Shown in pieces: positions 16,669 through 25,500 of a stretch of 64,000 nt of DNA (the first letter of the stretch is position 1; each line of letters starts with the position of its first letter). The notes beneath the pieces were generated by a model. It worked only from the letters and a program-made list of their open reading frames with translations. It did not search any database and was not told where the DNA came from. The stretch is from JBHGXV01 sp041920505 (GTDB lineage Bacteria > Bacillota > Bacilli > Brevibacillales > Brevibacillaceae). Location of the stretch: contig JBHGXV010000048.1 in NCBI GenBank assembly GCA_041920505.1, positions 57,821-121,820 on the forward strand, read 5' to 3'. The translations under genes and the position numbers were made by a program.

Positions 16669-17811
16669 ATGGACTTTCGTTTGACGGAAGAACAAGAGAT
16701 GCTGCGCAAGATGATTCGCGAATTCGCCGAGAACCAGGTCGCTCCGACGGCTGCCGAGCGGGACGAGGAAGAGCGTTTCGACCGGGAGATTTTTGAACAG
16801 ATGGCCGAGCTGGGACTGACCGGCATCCCCTGGCCGGAGAAGTATGGCGGTGCCGGTGCCGACTACCTGAGCTACGTGATTGCGGTAGAAGAGTTGTCCC
16901 GCGTGGATGCGTCCATCGGCGTAACCCTGTCCGCGCACGTATCGCTGGCGAGCTGGCCGATCTACAAGTTCGGCACGGAAGAGCAGAAGCAGAAGTTTCT
17001 GCGTCCGCTCGCCGAAGGCAAAAAGCTGGGGGCGTACTGCCTGACCGAACCGGGCTCCGGTTCCGATTCGGCCGGCATGCGCACGACAGCGGTCAAAGAC
17101 GGCGATCACTATGTGCTCAACGGCAGCAAGATTTTCATTACCAACGGCGGCGAAGCGGAAATCTATATCGTCTTTGCGGTTACCGACCCTGCCTTGAAGC
17201 ACAAAGGCATCACCGCGTTTATCGTGGAGAAGGACACACCGGGCTTCTCCATCGGCAAAAAGGAAAAGAAACTGGGGATTCGCTCCTCGACGACCACGGA
17301 AGTGATTTTTGACAACTGCCGCGTCCCCGCGGAGAACCTGCTGGGCGAGGAAGGCCAGGGCTTCAAGATTGCGATGATGACACTGGACGGCGGCCGCAAC
17401 GGGATCGCCGCGCAAGCGCTGGGGATCGCCCAGGGGGCGTTCGATCACGCGCTGGCGTATGCGAAAGAGCGCAACCAGTTCGGCAAGCCGATCGCCGCGC
17501 TGCAAGCGATCCAGTTCAAGCTGGCCGACATGGCGACCAAAATCGAAGCGGCTCGTCTCTTGACCTACCAGGCGGCGTGGCTGGAGGATCATGGGTTGCC
17601 GTACGGCAAGGCGTCGGCGATGTCCAAGGTGTTCGCCGGCGACATCGCGATGGAAGTGACCACCGAAGCGGTGCAAATCTTCGGCGGCTACGGCTACACC
17701 CGCGAGTATCCGGTGGAGCGCTTCATGCGCGACGCGAAAATCACGCAGATCTACGAAGGCACCAACGAGATTCAGCGGGTTGTCATCAGCAATTACCTGC
17801 TCAAAGAATAG
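16669..17811 (+). CDS. Acyl-CoA dehydrogenase, second paralogue
   Basis: A 380-residue paralogue of the upstream dehydrogenase, with LTEPGSGSDSAGM, TLDGGRNGIAAQALGIAQ and catalytic Glu363 in QIYEGTNEIQ. The two are similar throughout and probably arose by duplication. I chose ATG 16669, 11 bases after AGGAG; the region between the stop of the first gene and this ATG has no better start. meaB follows within 12 bp. The neighbourhood (IcmF) makes isobutyryl-CoA or another branched acyl-CoA a plausible substrate, but this is inference. Confidence 0.9.
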   Translation: MDFRLTEEQEMLRKMIREFAENQVAPTAAERDEEERFDREIFEQMAELGLTGIPWPEKYGGAGADYLSYVIAVEELSRVDASIGVTLSAHVSLASWPIYKFGTEEQKQKFLRPLAEGKKLGAYCLTEPGSGSDSAGMRTTAVKDGDHYVLNGSKIFITNGGEAEIYIVFAVTDPALKHKGITAFIVEKDTPGFSIGKKEKKLGIRSSTTTEVIFDNCRVPAENLLGEEGQGFKIAMMTLDGGRNGIAAQALGIAQGAFDHALAYAKERNQFGKPIAALQAIQFKLADMATKIEAARLLTYQAAWLEDHGLPYGKASAMSKVFAGDIAMEVTTEAVQIFGGYGYTREYPVERFMRDAKITQIYEGTNEIQRVVISNYLLKE

Positions 17812-17823
17812 AGGATGTGCGCT

Positions 17824-18765
17824 ATGCACGAGATCAGCAAACGGATACTGGCAGGCGACGTGCGCGGCGCGGCCCGCGCCATCACCTGCATCGAAAACGA
17901 CTATCCCGAGCGGACGCAAATCTTGCGTGAGCTGTTTCCGCACACCGGGCGCGCCTATCTGCTAGGCATCACCGGCACGCCCGGCGCAGGCAAAAGTTCG
18001 CTGGTGGACTGCCTGATCGGGTACTTGCGCTTACAGGGATTGAGCGTGGGCGTGGTGGCCGTCGATCCGACCAGTCCGTTCACCGGGGGAGCGCTCCTGG
18101 GGGATAGGGTGCGCATGCAGAACCACGCCCTCGACAAAGGAGTGTTTATCCGCAGCATGGGCACGCGCGGCAGCCTTGGCGGACTGTCCCGCAATACGAA
18201 GGACGCGGTGCGCGTGCTGGATGCCTACGGCTGCGACGTCATCCTGATCGAAACCGTCGGCGTCGGCCAGTCCGAACTGGACGTGATGAACATTGCCGAC
18301 ACGACTGTCGTGGTGCTCAATCCCGGCGGCGGCGATACGGTGCAGGCGTTCAAGGCCGGGATCATGGAAATCGCCGACCTGTTTGTGATCAACAAGGCCG
18401 ACCTGCCCGGTGTGGACAAGTTGCAAACAGAAGTGGAACAGATGCTGGATCTGGTGAAGCACGACGCCCCCTGGCGGCCGCCGGTGGTCAAGACGGTGTC
18501 GACGCTCAACCGGGGGATGGACGATTTGTGGAGCGAAGCGGTGCGCCACCGTACCTACCTGCAGGAGAGCGGCGAATGGGACACAAGACGAGCGCGCCAC
18601 TTGCAGGAAGAGGTGCTGGAGATCGTCAGTGACCGGGTGTATCGGCGCATGCGGCAAGGGATTGCTTCCGGGGCGTTCGCCGACGCGCTGGCCGATGTGG
18701 CGGCCCGGCGGGAAGACCCGTACGCCGTCGCCGAGTCGATTATCCGCGCCTGGTTTCACGAGTGA
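17824..18765 (+). CDS. meaB: MeaB/ArgK-type G-protein chaperone of a B12 acyl-CoA mutase
   Basis: A G3E-family GTPase that loads adenosylcobalamin onto, and protects, an acyl-CoA mutase. The 313-residue protein has a P-loop GTPGAGKSS (51-59), VDPTSPFTGGALLGDR, the switch region ETVGVGQSE and NKAD for guanine recognition. I prefer ATG 17824, with GAGGA 8 bases upstream, to ATG 17815, which would sit inside that site. It lies at the end of the acyl-CoA operon. This is odd because the nearby IcmF already carries its own MeaB-like domain, so the free protein probably serves another mutase. Confidence 0.9.
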   Translation: MHEISKRILAGDVRGAARAITCIENDYPERTQILRELFPHTGRAYLLGITGTPGAGKSSLVDCLIGYLRLQGLSVGVVAVDPTSPFTGGALLGDRVRMQNHALDKGVFIRSMGTRGSLGGLSRNTKDAVRVLDAYGCDVILIETVGVGQSELDVMNIADTTVVVLNPGGGDTVQAFKAGIMEIADLFVINKADLPGVDKLQTEVEQMLDLVKHDAPWRPPVVKTVSTLNRGMDDLWSEAVRHRTYLQESGEWDTRRARHLQEEVLEIVSDRVYRRMRQGIASGAFADALADVAARREDPYAVAESIIRAWFHE

Positions 18766-18801
18766 GCTCCGCGCGATTGAGTCGGACCCATGAAATAAGG
18801 A

Positions 18802-18831
18802 TTGTGGCTTGCTTTTCTCTCCGCTTATAAT
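18802..18831 (+). promoter_or_regulatory. Probable sigma-A promoter of tetR-icmF
   Basis: TTGTGG (18802-18807), an 18-base spacer and a perfect TATAAT (18826-18831), about 85 bases before the tetR start. Confidence 0.5.
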
Positions 18832-18876
18832 AAGGTGAGGAACGAGCGTGTCAATCTTTATTTCTTTCGGCTTACA

Positions 18877-18894
18877 CCCGACCAAACGCTCAGT
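18877..18894. promoter_or_regulatory. Degenerate TGAGCG-type operator before tetR (site 3)
   Basis: The right half AACGCTCAGT is identical to site 1 at 10995-11012; the left half keeps about four of eight bases. Located between the predicted tetR start of transcription and the coding region, fitting autoregulation. Confidence 0.4.
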
Positions 18895-18916
18895 CAGTGT
18901 GAAAGGTGGACGTATC

Positions 18917-19555
18917 GTGACGGAAAAACGCAAAACCATTCCTTCGCTTGTCAAAGATCCGAAACTGATCGAAAAACGGCGCGAACAGATCGTTGAGGCC
19001 GCCGTCGAACTGTTTATTCATAAAGGCTTCCACAAAACGACCACGCGGGAGATTGCCCGCGCGTCCGGGTTCAGCATCGGGACGCTGTACGAGTACATCG
19101 AGTCCAAGGAAGACGTGCTCTATCTGGTGTGCGACGCCATTCACGCAGAGGTGGAGAATCGCCTGCGAGAAGCGATTACCTTTAAAGGGACCGGGCTTAA
19201 AATTCTGAAAATGGCCCTGCGCAGCTTTTTCCGTGTGATGGACCAGATGAATGACCGCGTCCTGCTGATTTATCAGGAAACGAAATCGCTTCCGCCGGAG
19301 TCGATGCGCTATGTGCTGGGGCGGGAAGAAGCGATCACCGGCATTTTTGAAGAAATCTTGCGCAAAGGCATTGCCGATGGCTCGATCACCATCGACGAGA
19401 AACACGTCAAGCTGATGGCCCACAACATCATGGTGCTGGGCGAGATGTGGGTGTTCCGCCGTTGGACGTTGAGCAAGACCTACACGCTTGAGGAGTACAT
19501 CGAAAAGCAAACCGACCTGTTGCTGCGCGAGATGAGTGTAGAGAACCAGCGCTGA
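18917..19555 (+). CDS. TetR-family transcriptional regulator
   Basis: A 212-residue repressor with an N-terminal TetR helix-turn-helix (about 20-66; TTREIARASGFSIGTLYEYIESKEDVL) and a helical ligand domain. GTG 18917 is 7 bases after AAAGGTGG and gives the usual family length; an earlier in-frame GTG at 18848 has no ribosome site. The gene lies between the acyl-CoA operon and icmF, 30 bp before icmF, so they are probably co-transcribed. The shared TGAGCG palindromes before fadF, the thiolase and this gene make it the best candidate for their repressor, with an acyl-CoA as likely inducer. Confidence 0.88.
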   Translation: MTEKRKTIPSLVKDPKLIEKRREQIVEAAVELFIHKGFHKTTTREIARASGFSIGTLYEYIESKEDVLYLVCDAIHAEVENRLREAITFKGTGLKILKMALRSFFRVMDQMNDRVLLIYQETKSLPPESMRYVLGREEAITGIFEEILRKGIADGSITIDEKHVKLMAHNIMVLGEMWVFRRWTLSKTYTLEEYIEKQTDLLLREMSVENQR

Positions 19556-19585
19556 TTGCAAGTAGAATACAAGGAGGCTCGAAGC

Positions 19586-22500
19586 ATGGAAACGGAAGTG
19601 TATCGTCCGAAGAATAAGATTCGTTTTGTCACAGCGGCCAGCTTGTACGACGGACATGACGCCTCGATCAACATCATGCGGCGGATTTTGCAGGCATCCG
19701 GCGCAGAAGTAATTCACCTGGGCCACAATCGCTCGGTCGACGAAGTGGTCACCGCCGCCATCCAGGAGGATGTGCAGGGCATCGCCATCAGTTCGTACCA
19801 GGGCGGTCACGTCGAATATTTCAAATACATGATCGATTTGCTGCGCGAGCGCGGGGCAGGTCATATCCGCGTGTTCGGCGGCGGCGGCGGGGTGATCGTG
19901 CCGCGCGAGATCCGCGAATTGGAAGCGTACGGCGTGTGCAAAATCTTTTCACCCGATGACGGCCGTCGCCTCGGTTTGCAAGGGATGATCAACCACATGC
20001 TGCGGGAGACCGATTTCCCGACGGTGAAACAGATTGAAAACGAATGGCAGGAACTGGCTGAACAGAACCACAAGGCGATCGCCCGGTTGATCTCGGTGGC
20101 CGAGTACGCCGTGCAGGAGCCGGATCGGTTCGCTCCGGTTGTCGAGAAGTTGCCGGAGCCTGAGCAAACCATCCCGGTACTGGGGATTACCGGTACGGGC
20201 GGCGCGGGGAAAAGCTCTCTCACTGACGAGTTGGTGCGCCGGTTCATCAACACGTACAAAGACAAGACGGTGGCCATTCTGTCAATTGACCCGTCCAAGC
20301 AAAAGACGGGCGGCGCCTTGCTCGGCGACCGTATCCGCATGAACGCCAACAACACGCCTCGCGTTTACATGCGCAGTCTGGCCACCCGCCAGTCGGGGAC
20401 GGAACTGTCTGCCGCCATCCGCGACGCGATCAAGGTGGCCAAAGCGGCGCGGTTCGACCTGGTGATCGTCGAGACCAGCGGGATCGGCCAAGGGGATGCT
20501 CAAATCACCGAAGTGTGCGACGTCTCCATGTATGTCATGACCAGCGAGTTCGGCGCGCCGTCCCAGTTGGAGAAAATCGACATGCTCGATTTTGCCGACC
20601 TGGTGGCGATCAACAAGTTTGACCGCAAAGGCTCGGAGGACGCCTTGCGCGAAGTGCGCAAACAGTACCGCCGCAACCACAATGCGTTTGACCTGCCGGA
20701 CGACAAGGTGCCTGTCTATGGCACCATCGCCAGCCAGTTCAACGATCCCGGCACCAATGCGCTGTTTGCCGGCCTGATGCGCAAGATCGTCGAGAAAACA
20801 GGCGTGGCCTGGGAGGTCAATCACCTCGACCCGACGCCGGTGGTGGTGCAGAAAAAAGCGCTGATCCCGACTGAACGAATCGGGTACTTGCAGGAGATCG
20901 CCGCGACGGTGCGCAATTACCGCAAGTTTACCGAAGAGCAGACGGCGATCGCCCGCAAGTTGTACCAGTTGCACGGGGCGAAGGAGACCCTGCTTGCGTC
21001 CGGCGAGGCGGCAGCCGCCGAACTGGTCGCGCTGTTGGATAAGCAGATCGTCCATTTTCAAGACAAACTGCATCCCGAGTGCCGCCAGATTCTCGAAAAC
21101 TGGCCGAAACTGAAGGAGATGTACAAACAGGATCAGTTCGTCACCAAGGTGCGCGACAAGGAGATTGTCACCAAGCTGTATCATGAGTCGTTGTCGGGCA
21201 CGCGGATTCCGAAAGTGTGCTTGCCTGAATTTACAGATTGGGGCGAAATTTTGAAATGGTCGCTCAAGGAAAACGTGCCGGGACAGTTCCCGTACACGGC
21301 CGGCGTCTTCCCGTTCAAGCGGGAAGGAGAGGATCCGAGACGGCAGTTCGCCGGGGAAGGCACGCCGGATCGCACCAACCGCCGCTTCCATTTCCTGTCG
21401 CAAAACGACGAGGCCAAACGGCTCAGCACCGCGTTTGACAGCGTGACGCTGTACGGCGAGGACCCGGACTACCGCCCCGACATCTACGGCAAGATCGGCA
21501 ACAGCGGCGTTAGCGTCTGTACCCTGGATGACATGAAAAAACTGTACGCCGGATTTGACCTGTGCGCCCCGACCACGTCCGTGTCGATGACGATCAACGG
21601 GCCGGCGCCGATCATTCTGGCGATGTTCATGAACACCGCGATCGATCAGCAGGTGGAAAAATTCGTGGCGCGCGAAGGCCGCCAGCCCTCGAAGGAAGAG
21701 TACGAACAGATCAAGGCTTACACGCTGTCGACGGTGCGCGGCACGGTGCAGGCGGACATCCTGAAAGAAGACCAGGGACAAAACACCTGCATTTTCTCCA
21801 CCGAGTTTGCCCTGCGGATGATGGGGGATATCCAGCAATACTTCATCGACAACAAAGTCCGCAACTACTATTCCGTCTCCATCTCCGGCTATCACATCGC
21901 CGAAGCGGGTGCCAACCCGATCACGCAGTTGGCGTTTACGCTGGCCAACGGCTTTACCTATATCGAATACTACCTGAGCCGGGGCATGCACATCGACGAT
22001 TTCGCGCCGAACCTGTCGTTTTTCTTCTCCAACGGCCTCGATCCGGAGTACACCGTGATCGGCCGCGTGGCACGCCGCATCTGGGCCACCGTGCTCAAGC
22101 ACAAGTACGGGGCAAACGAGCGGAGCCAGAAGCTGAAGTACCACATTCAGACCTCCGGCCGTTCGCTGCACGCGCAGGAGATGGATTTCAACGACATTCG
22201 CACCACCTTGCAGGCGTTGATCGCGATCTACGACAACTGCAACTCGTTGCACACCAACGCGTACGACGAGGCGATCACCACGCCGACGGAAAATTCCGTT
22301 CGCCGGGCGATGGCCATCCAGATGATCATCAACAAAGAGCTGGGTCTGGCCAAAAACGAGAATCCGTTGCAAGGCTCGTTCATCATCGAAGAGTTGACCG
22401 ATCTCGTCGAGGAAGCCGTGCTGCAGGAGTTTGAGCGGCTGAATGCGCGCGGCGGCGTGCTCGGCGCGATGGAGACCCAGTATCAGCGCGGCAAGATCCA

Positions 22501-22837
22501 GGACGAGTCGATGTACTACGAAATGAAAAAACACAGCGGCGAGCTGCCGATTATTGGGGTGAACACTTTCCTCAACCCCCATGCGTCGGAGGAAGACTAC
22601 GAGATCGAGCTGGCCCGCGCTACCGAAGAAGAAAAAGAAACGCAAATCCGCAATCTGCGGGCGTTTCAGGAGCGCCACCGCGACGAAGCGCCGGCTGCCC
22701 TGCGCCGCTTGCAGGAGGTGGCGGTTTCGGGCGGCAACATCTTTGCCGAACTGATGGAAACGGTCAAAGTGGCTTCGCTGGGACAGATCACCGCCGCTTT
22801 GTACGAAGTGGGCGGACAGTACCGCCGCAATATGTGA
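19586..22837 (+). CDS. icmF: Fused isobutyryl-CoA mutase (IcmF)
   Basis: Coenzyme B12-dependent interconversion of isobutyryl-CoA and n-butyryl-CoA by a single 1083-residue chain. Order: B12-binding domain (about 10-140; DGHDASI supplies the cobalt-ligating His), MeaB-like GTPase (about 190-400; P-loop at 203-211, IDPSKQKTGGALLGDR, NKFD), then the substrate-binding TIM barrel (about 530-1083). Phe575 (GVFPF) and Gln732 (GQNTCIF) replace the Tyr and Arg of methylmalonyl-CoA mutase, as in isobutyryl-CoA mutases. ATG 19586 follows AAGGAGG by 8 bases. It links valine-derived isobutyryl-CoA to the butyryl-CoA oxidation enzymes next door. Confidence 0.93.
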   Translation: METEVYRPKNKIRFVTAASLYDGHDASINIMRRILQASGAEVIHLGHNRSVDEVVTAAIQEDVQGIAISSYQGGHVEYFKYMIDLLRERGAGHIRVFGGGGGVIVPREIRELEAYGVCKIFSPDDGRRLGLQGMINHMLRETDFPTVKQIENEWQELAEQNHKAIARLISVAEYAVQEPDRFAPVVEKLPEPEQTIPVLGITGTGGAGKSSLTDELVRRFINTYKDKTVAILSIDPSKQKTGGALLGDRIRMNANNTPRVYMRSLATRQSGTELSAAIRDAIKVAKAARFDLVIVETSGIGQGDAQITEVCDVSMYVMTSEFGAPSQLEKIDMLDFADLVAINKFDRKGSEDALREVRKQYRRNHNAFDLPDDKVPVYGTIASQFNDPGTNALFAGLMRKIVEKTGVAWEVNHLDPTPVVVQKKALIPTERIGYLQEIAATVRNYRKFTEEQTAIARKLYQLHGAKETLLASGEAAAAELVALLDKQIVHFQDKLHPECRQILENWPKLKEMYKQDQFVTKVRDKEIVTKLYHESLSGTRIPKVCLPEFTDWGEILKWSLKENVPGQFPYTAGVFPFKREGEDPRRQFAGEGTPDRTNRRFHFLSQNDEAKRLSTAFDSVTLYGEDPDYRPDIYGKIGNSGVSVCTLDDMKKLYAGFDLCAPTTSVSMTINGPAPIILAMFMNTAIDQQVEKFVAREGRQPSKEEYEQIKAYTLSTVRGTVQADILKEDQGQNTCIFSTEFALRMMGDIQQYFIDNKVRNYYSVSISGYHIAEAGANPITQLAFTLANGFTYIEYYLSRGMHIDDFAPNLSFFFSNGLDPEYTVIGRVARRIWATVLKHKYGANERSQKLKYHIQTSGRSLHAQEMDFNDIRTTLQALIAIYDNCNSLHTNAYDEAITTPTENSVRRAMAIQMIINKELGLAKNENPLQGSFIIEELTDLVEEAVLQEFERLNARGGVLGAMETQYQRGKIQDESMYYEMKKHSGELPIIGVNTFLNPHASEEDYEIELARATEEEKETQIRNLRAFQERHRDEAPAALRRLQEVAVSGGNIFAELMETVKVASLGQITAALYEVGGQYRRNM

Positions 22838-22843
22838 CAGACG

Positions 22844-22871
22844 AAACCCTCGACAACCGTCGGGGGTTTTG
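22844..22871 (+). terminator. Terminator after icmF
   Basis: AAACCCTCGAC pairs with GTCGGGGGTTT across an AACC loop (one mismatch), ending in TTTT. Confidence 0.85.
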
Positions 22872-22927
22872 ATTATAATATCTTGATCGAAATGACGTAT
22901 TCCGGAATGCGCCGCCGTTTGAATCGC

Positions 22928-22956
22928 TTGCATTTTCGGCTAAAATAAGGAATACT
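22928..22956 (+). promoter_or_regulatory. Possible sigma-A promoter of rpoE
   Basis: TTGCAT (22928-22933), 17 bases, AATACT (22951-22956). A TATGAT at 22958-22963 is an alternative -10 without a good -35. Confidence 0.35.
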
Positions 22957-22997
22957 GTATGATAGCCAAGTTATTGTTGTGAAAGGACGTGCACGGG

Positions 22998-23516
22998 TTG
23001 AGTCAAATACTTCAGCATATTGAGCCGGAAAAACTTCAGGAAATGGCGATGGTGGACATCGCGTTTGAAATTTTGCGGGAAGCGAATCGTCCGTACAACT
23101 TCCGCGAGCTGATGGAAGAGATCGCTGCGCTGCGCGGGATGACCCATGAGCAAATGATGGCGATGATCGCGCAGGTCTACACGGAAGTGAACATCGACGG
23201 TCGTTTCGTGTGCGTGGGCGAAAACACCTGGGGCTTGAAGCGCTGGTATCCGACCGACACCGTGGAAGAAAGCCACGAAGGCGGCAAGAAGAAAAAGCTC
23301 GTCCTGGACGACGACTTCGAAGACGATTACGAGTTGGATGAAGAACTGGTCGAGGAAGAAGACGTCTTAGCCGCATACGAAGACGAAGAAGTGTTTATCG
23401 ACGAAGAAGAGCTGGACGAAGATCTGGTAGACGACGAAGAACTTTTCGAAGACGACGAAGAGCTGATCGAGGAAGAACTGGACGAAGAGATCGACGAAGA
23501 AAACGACGGCTTCTAA
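22998..23516 (+). CDS. rpoE: RNA polymerase delta subunit
   Basis: A Firmicutes-specific polymerase subunit that raises specificity and helps recycle RNA polymerase. The first 90 residues form the HARE-HTH-type domain (NIDGRFVCVGENTWGLKRWYP is its hallmark), and the rest is a very acidic tail. Start at TTG 22998, 10 bases after GAAAGGA; the GTG at 22989 lies too close to the site. Length 172 is normal. pyrG follows, as in B. subtilis. Confidence 0.92.
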   Translation: MSQILQHIEPEKLQEMAMVDIAFEILREANRPYNFRELMEEIAALRGMTHEQMMAMIAQVYTEVNIDGRFVCVGENTWGLKRWYPTDTVEESHEGGKKKKLVLDDDFEDDYELDEELVEEEDVLAAYEDEEVFIDEEELDEDLVDDEELFEDDEELIEEELDEEIDEENDGF

Positions 23517-23520
23517 CTTC

Positions 23521-23550
23521 TTGACTTCCTTGCGGCAAGCATTATAAAAT
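23521..23550 (+). promoter_or_regulatory. Sigma-A promoter of pyrG
   Basis: TTGACT (23521-23526), 18 bases, TAAAAT (23545-23550), or 16 bases to TATAAA (23543-23548). Transcription should begin at the GGGC at 23558. Confidence 0.7.
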
Positions 23551-23557
23551 ACTGCTT

Positions 23558-23657
23558 GGGCTTCACATGAAGATAGGCCAAATATGAAAAGCTAGTAAAC
23601 AAAAGTGCCCCTGCTCGATTCCTGTCGAGTTAGGTAACGCTTTTGTTTTTTCTTTTT
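23558..23657 (+). promoter_or_regulatory. CTP-responsive attenuator leader of pyrG
   Basis: The predicted transcript begins GGGCTT, and the leader ends in a terminator (ACAAAAG at 23599-23605 with CTTTTGT at 23640-23646, inner CTCGA/TCGAG, then a T-rich run). The left terminator arm carries GCCCCT (23607-23612). This is the layout known for B. subtilis pyrG: at low CTP polymerase stutters at GGGC, adds extra G residues, and the poly-G start pairs with the C-rich arm to prevent termination. No protein is needed. Confidence 0.8.
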
Positions 23658-23729
23658 TGGAGCCATCCTTTCGATTGCAGCACTTATGGAAGACTGATAT
23701 CGGCAAAGGGAAAGAGGGGAGCGCTAACG

Positions 23730-25340
23730 ATGGCGAAGTACATTTTTGTAACGGGTGGGGTCGTTTCCTCGCTGGGTAAAGGGATTACCGCTGCTTCTTT
23801 GGGCAGATTGCTGAAAAACAGGGGGCTGAAGGTGACGATCCAAAAGTTCGACCCGTACATCAACGTCGACCCTGGGACCATGAGTCCGTATCAACACGGG
23901 GAAGTGTTCGTCACCGACGACGGGGCTGAAACCGACCTGGACCTCGGACACTACGAGCGGTTCATTGACATCAATCTGAACGCCAACTCCAACGTGACGA
24001 CCGGAAAAATCTACTCCGCGGTCATCTCCAAGGAGCGTCGCGGCGATTATCTCGGCGGCACCGTGCAGGTGATTCCGCACATTACCAACGAGATCAAGGA
24101 GCGGGTGTTCCGCGCCGGGCGGGAGACGGGCGCGGACGTGGTGATCACCGAGATCGGCGGAACCGTCGGCGACATCGAGAGCCTGCCGTTCCTGGAGGCA
24201 ATCCGGCAGATCAAGAGCGACATCGGACGGGAAAACGTGATGTACATCCATGTCACGCTGGTGCCGTACATTCGCGCGGCCGGCGAGATGAAAACCAAGC
24301 CGACGCAACACAGCGTCAAGGAGTTGCGCAGTCTGGGGATTCAGCCCAACGTGATCGTGACCCGCACCGAACAGCCTCTTTCTCAAGAGATGAAGGACAA
24401 GCTGGCCCTGTTCTGCGACATCGACAAAAACGCGGTGATCGAAGCGGTCGACGCGGACACGCTGTACGAAGTGCCGCTGTTGTTGCAGGCCCAGGGGCTT
24501 GACGATTATGTCTGCCGCCACCTCAATCTGCCCTGCGTCCAGGCGGATATGACCGAGTGGAAGGCGTTGGTGGACAAAATCAAGAGTCTGAAAGAGACGA
24601 CCCGGATCGCCATCGTCGGCAAGTACGTCCAGCTTCACGACGCCTATTTGTCCGTCGCGGAGGCGCTCTACCATGCCGGTTACGCCAATGATTCCGATGT
24701 GGACATCAAGTGGGTCAACGCCGAGGAAGTCACCTCCGACAACGTGGACGAATTGCTCGGCGACGTGGACGGCATCCTGGTGCCGGGCGGCTTCGGCGAT
24801 CGCGGCATCGAGGGCAAGATCGTGGCTATCCGCTATGCCCGCGAGCGGCGCGTGCCGTTCCTCGGCATCTGTCTTGGGATGCAGCTCGCCGTGGTTGAGT
24901 TTGCCCGCCATGTGGCCGGACTGGAAGGGGCCAACAGCTCGGAGATCGATCCCGACACGAAGTATCCGGTCATCGACCTGTTGCCGGAGCAGAAGGACAT
25001 CGAAGACAAAGGCGGAACGATGCGCCTCGGCCTCGGGCCGACCAAGGCGGCAAGCGGCAGTCTGGTGGAAAAGGCGTACAACTGCACACTGATCTACGAA
25101 CGCCATCGCCATCGTTACGAGGTGAACAACGAATATCGCGAACTGCTGGCGCAACACGGACTGTTCTTCTCGGGCACCACGCCGGACGGCAGACTGGTGG
25201 AAATCGTCGAATTGCCGGACCATCCGTGGTTCGTCGCCACCCAGTTTCATCCCGAGTTTACCTCCCGCCCCAACCGTCCGCAGCCGTTGTTCCGTGAATT
25301 CGTCAAAGCGTCGCTAAAACAGAAACGTTCCGGCCAATAA
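23730..25340 (+). CDS. pyrG: CTP synthase
   Basis: Converts UTP to CTP using ATP and glutamine. The 536-residue protein has the N-terminal synthetase domain (1-265; FVTGGVVSSLGKGI P-loop, KFDPYINVDPGTMSPYQHGEV) and a class I glutamine amidotransferase domain (about 290-530) with the nucleophile Cys in FLGICLGMQ and His/Glu in QFHPEF. ATG 23730 follows AAAGAGGGGA. Controlled by the CTP attenuator in its leader; a strong terminator follows. Confidence 0.97.
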   Translation: MAKYIFVTGGVVSSLGKGITAASLGRLLKNRGLKVTIQKFDPYINVDPGTMSPYQHGEVFVTDDGAETDLDLGHYERFIDINLNANSNVTTGKIYSAVISKERRGDYLGGTVQVIPHITNEIKERVFRAGRETGADVVITEIGGTVGDIESLPFLEAIRQIKSDIGRENVMYIHVTLVPYIRAAGEMKTKPTQHSVKELRSLGIQPNVIVTRTEQPLSQEMKDKLALFCDIDKNAVIEAVDADTLYEVPLLLQAQGLDDYVCRHLNLPCVQADMTEWKALVDKIKSLKETTRIAIVGKYVQLHDAYLSVAEALYHAGYANDSDVDIKWVNAEEVTSDNVDELLGDVDGILVPGGFGDRGIEGKIVAIRYARERRVPFLGICLGMQLAVVEFARHVAGLEGANSSEIDPDTKYPVIDLLPEQKDIEDKGGTMRLGLGPTKAASGSLVEKAYNCTLIYERHRHRYEVNNEYRELLAQHGLFFSGTTPDGRLVEIVELPDHPWFVATQFHPEFTSRPNRPQPLFREFVKASLKQKRSGQ

Positions 25341-25352
25341 CCGTTATCTTAC

Positions 25353-25377
25353 AAAAGGTGCCGCTGGCACCTTTTTT
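25353..25377 (+). terminator. Terminator after pyrG
   Basis: A perfect 10-base stem AAAAGGTGCC / GGCACCTTTT with a GCT loop, running into TTTTTT. Confidence 0.92.
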
Positions 25378-25399
25378 GTGTGCTTCGCGGCTGTATAAT

Positions 25400-25430
25400 G
25401 CAGGAATTTTCACCAGCTTCAGCGAATCTT
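25400..25430 (+). promoter_or_regulatory. Sigma-H promoter of spo0F
   Basis: GCAGGAATT (25400-25408), 12 bases, AGCGAATCT (25421-25429) fits the sigma-H pattern RNAGGAWWW / RNNGAATWW. A TATAAT at 25394-25399 may serve a sigma-A promoter. B. subtilis spo0F is likewise read by both forms. Confidence 0.65.
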
Positions 25431-25500
25431 TTAACCGATTGGCTGCAACATTTTGCCGGAAAATGAGGTCTATGGGGTAAGGCCAAGGAGGGAGACAGGT

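Noticed and set aside
20282..22933. An 883-codon open frame antisense to icmF, and similar long antisense frames opposite atpA, atpD, fadF, pyrG and pbpG
   Set aside because: Shadows of GC-rich codon bias: no ribosome sites, arginine/histidine/valine-rich composition, no recognisable domain, and each lies fully opposite a well-supported gene.
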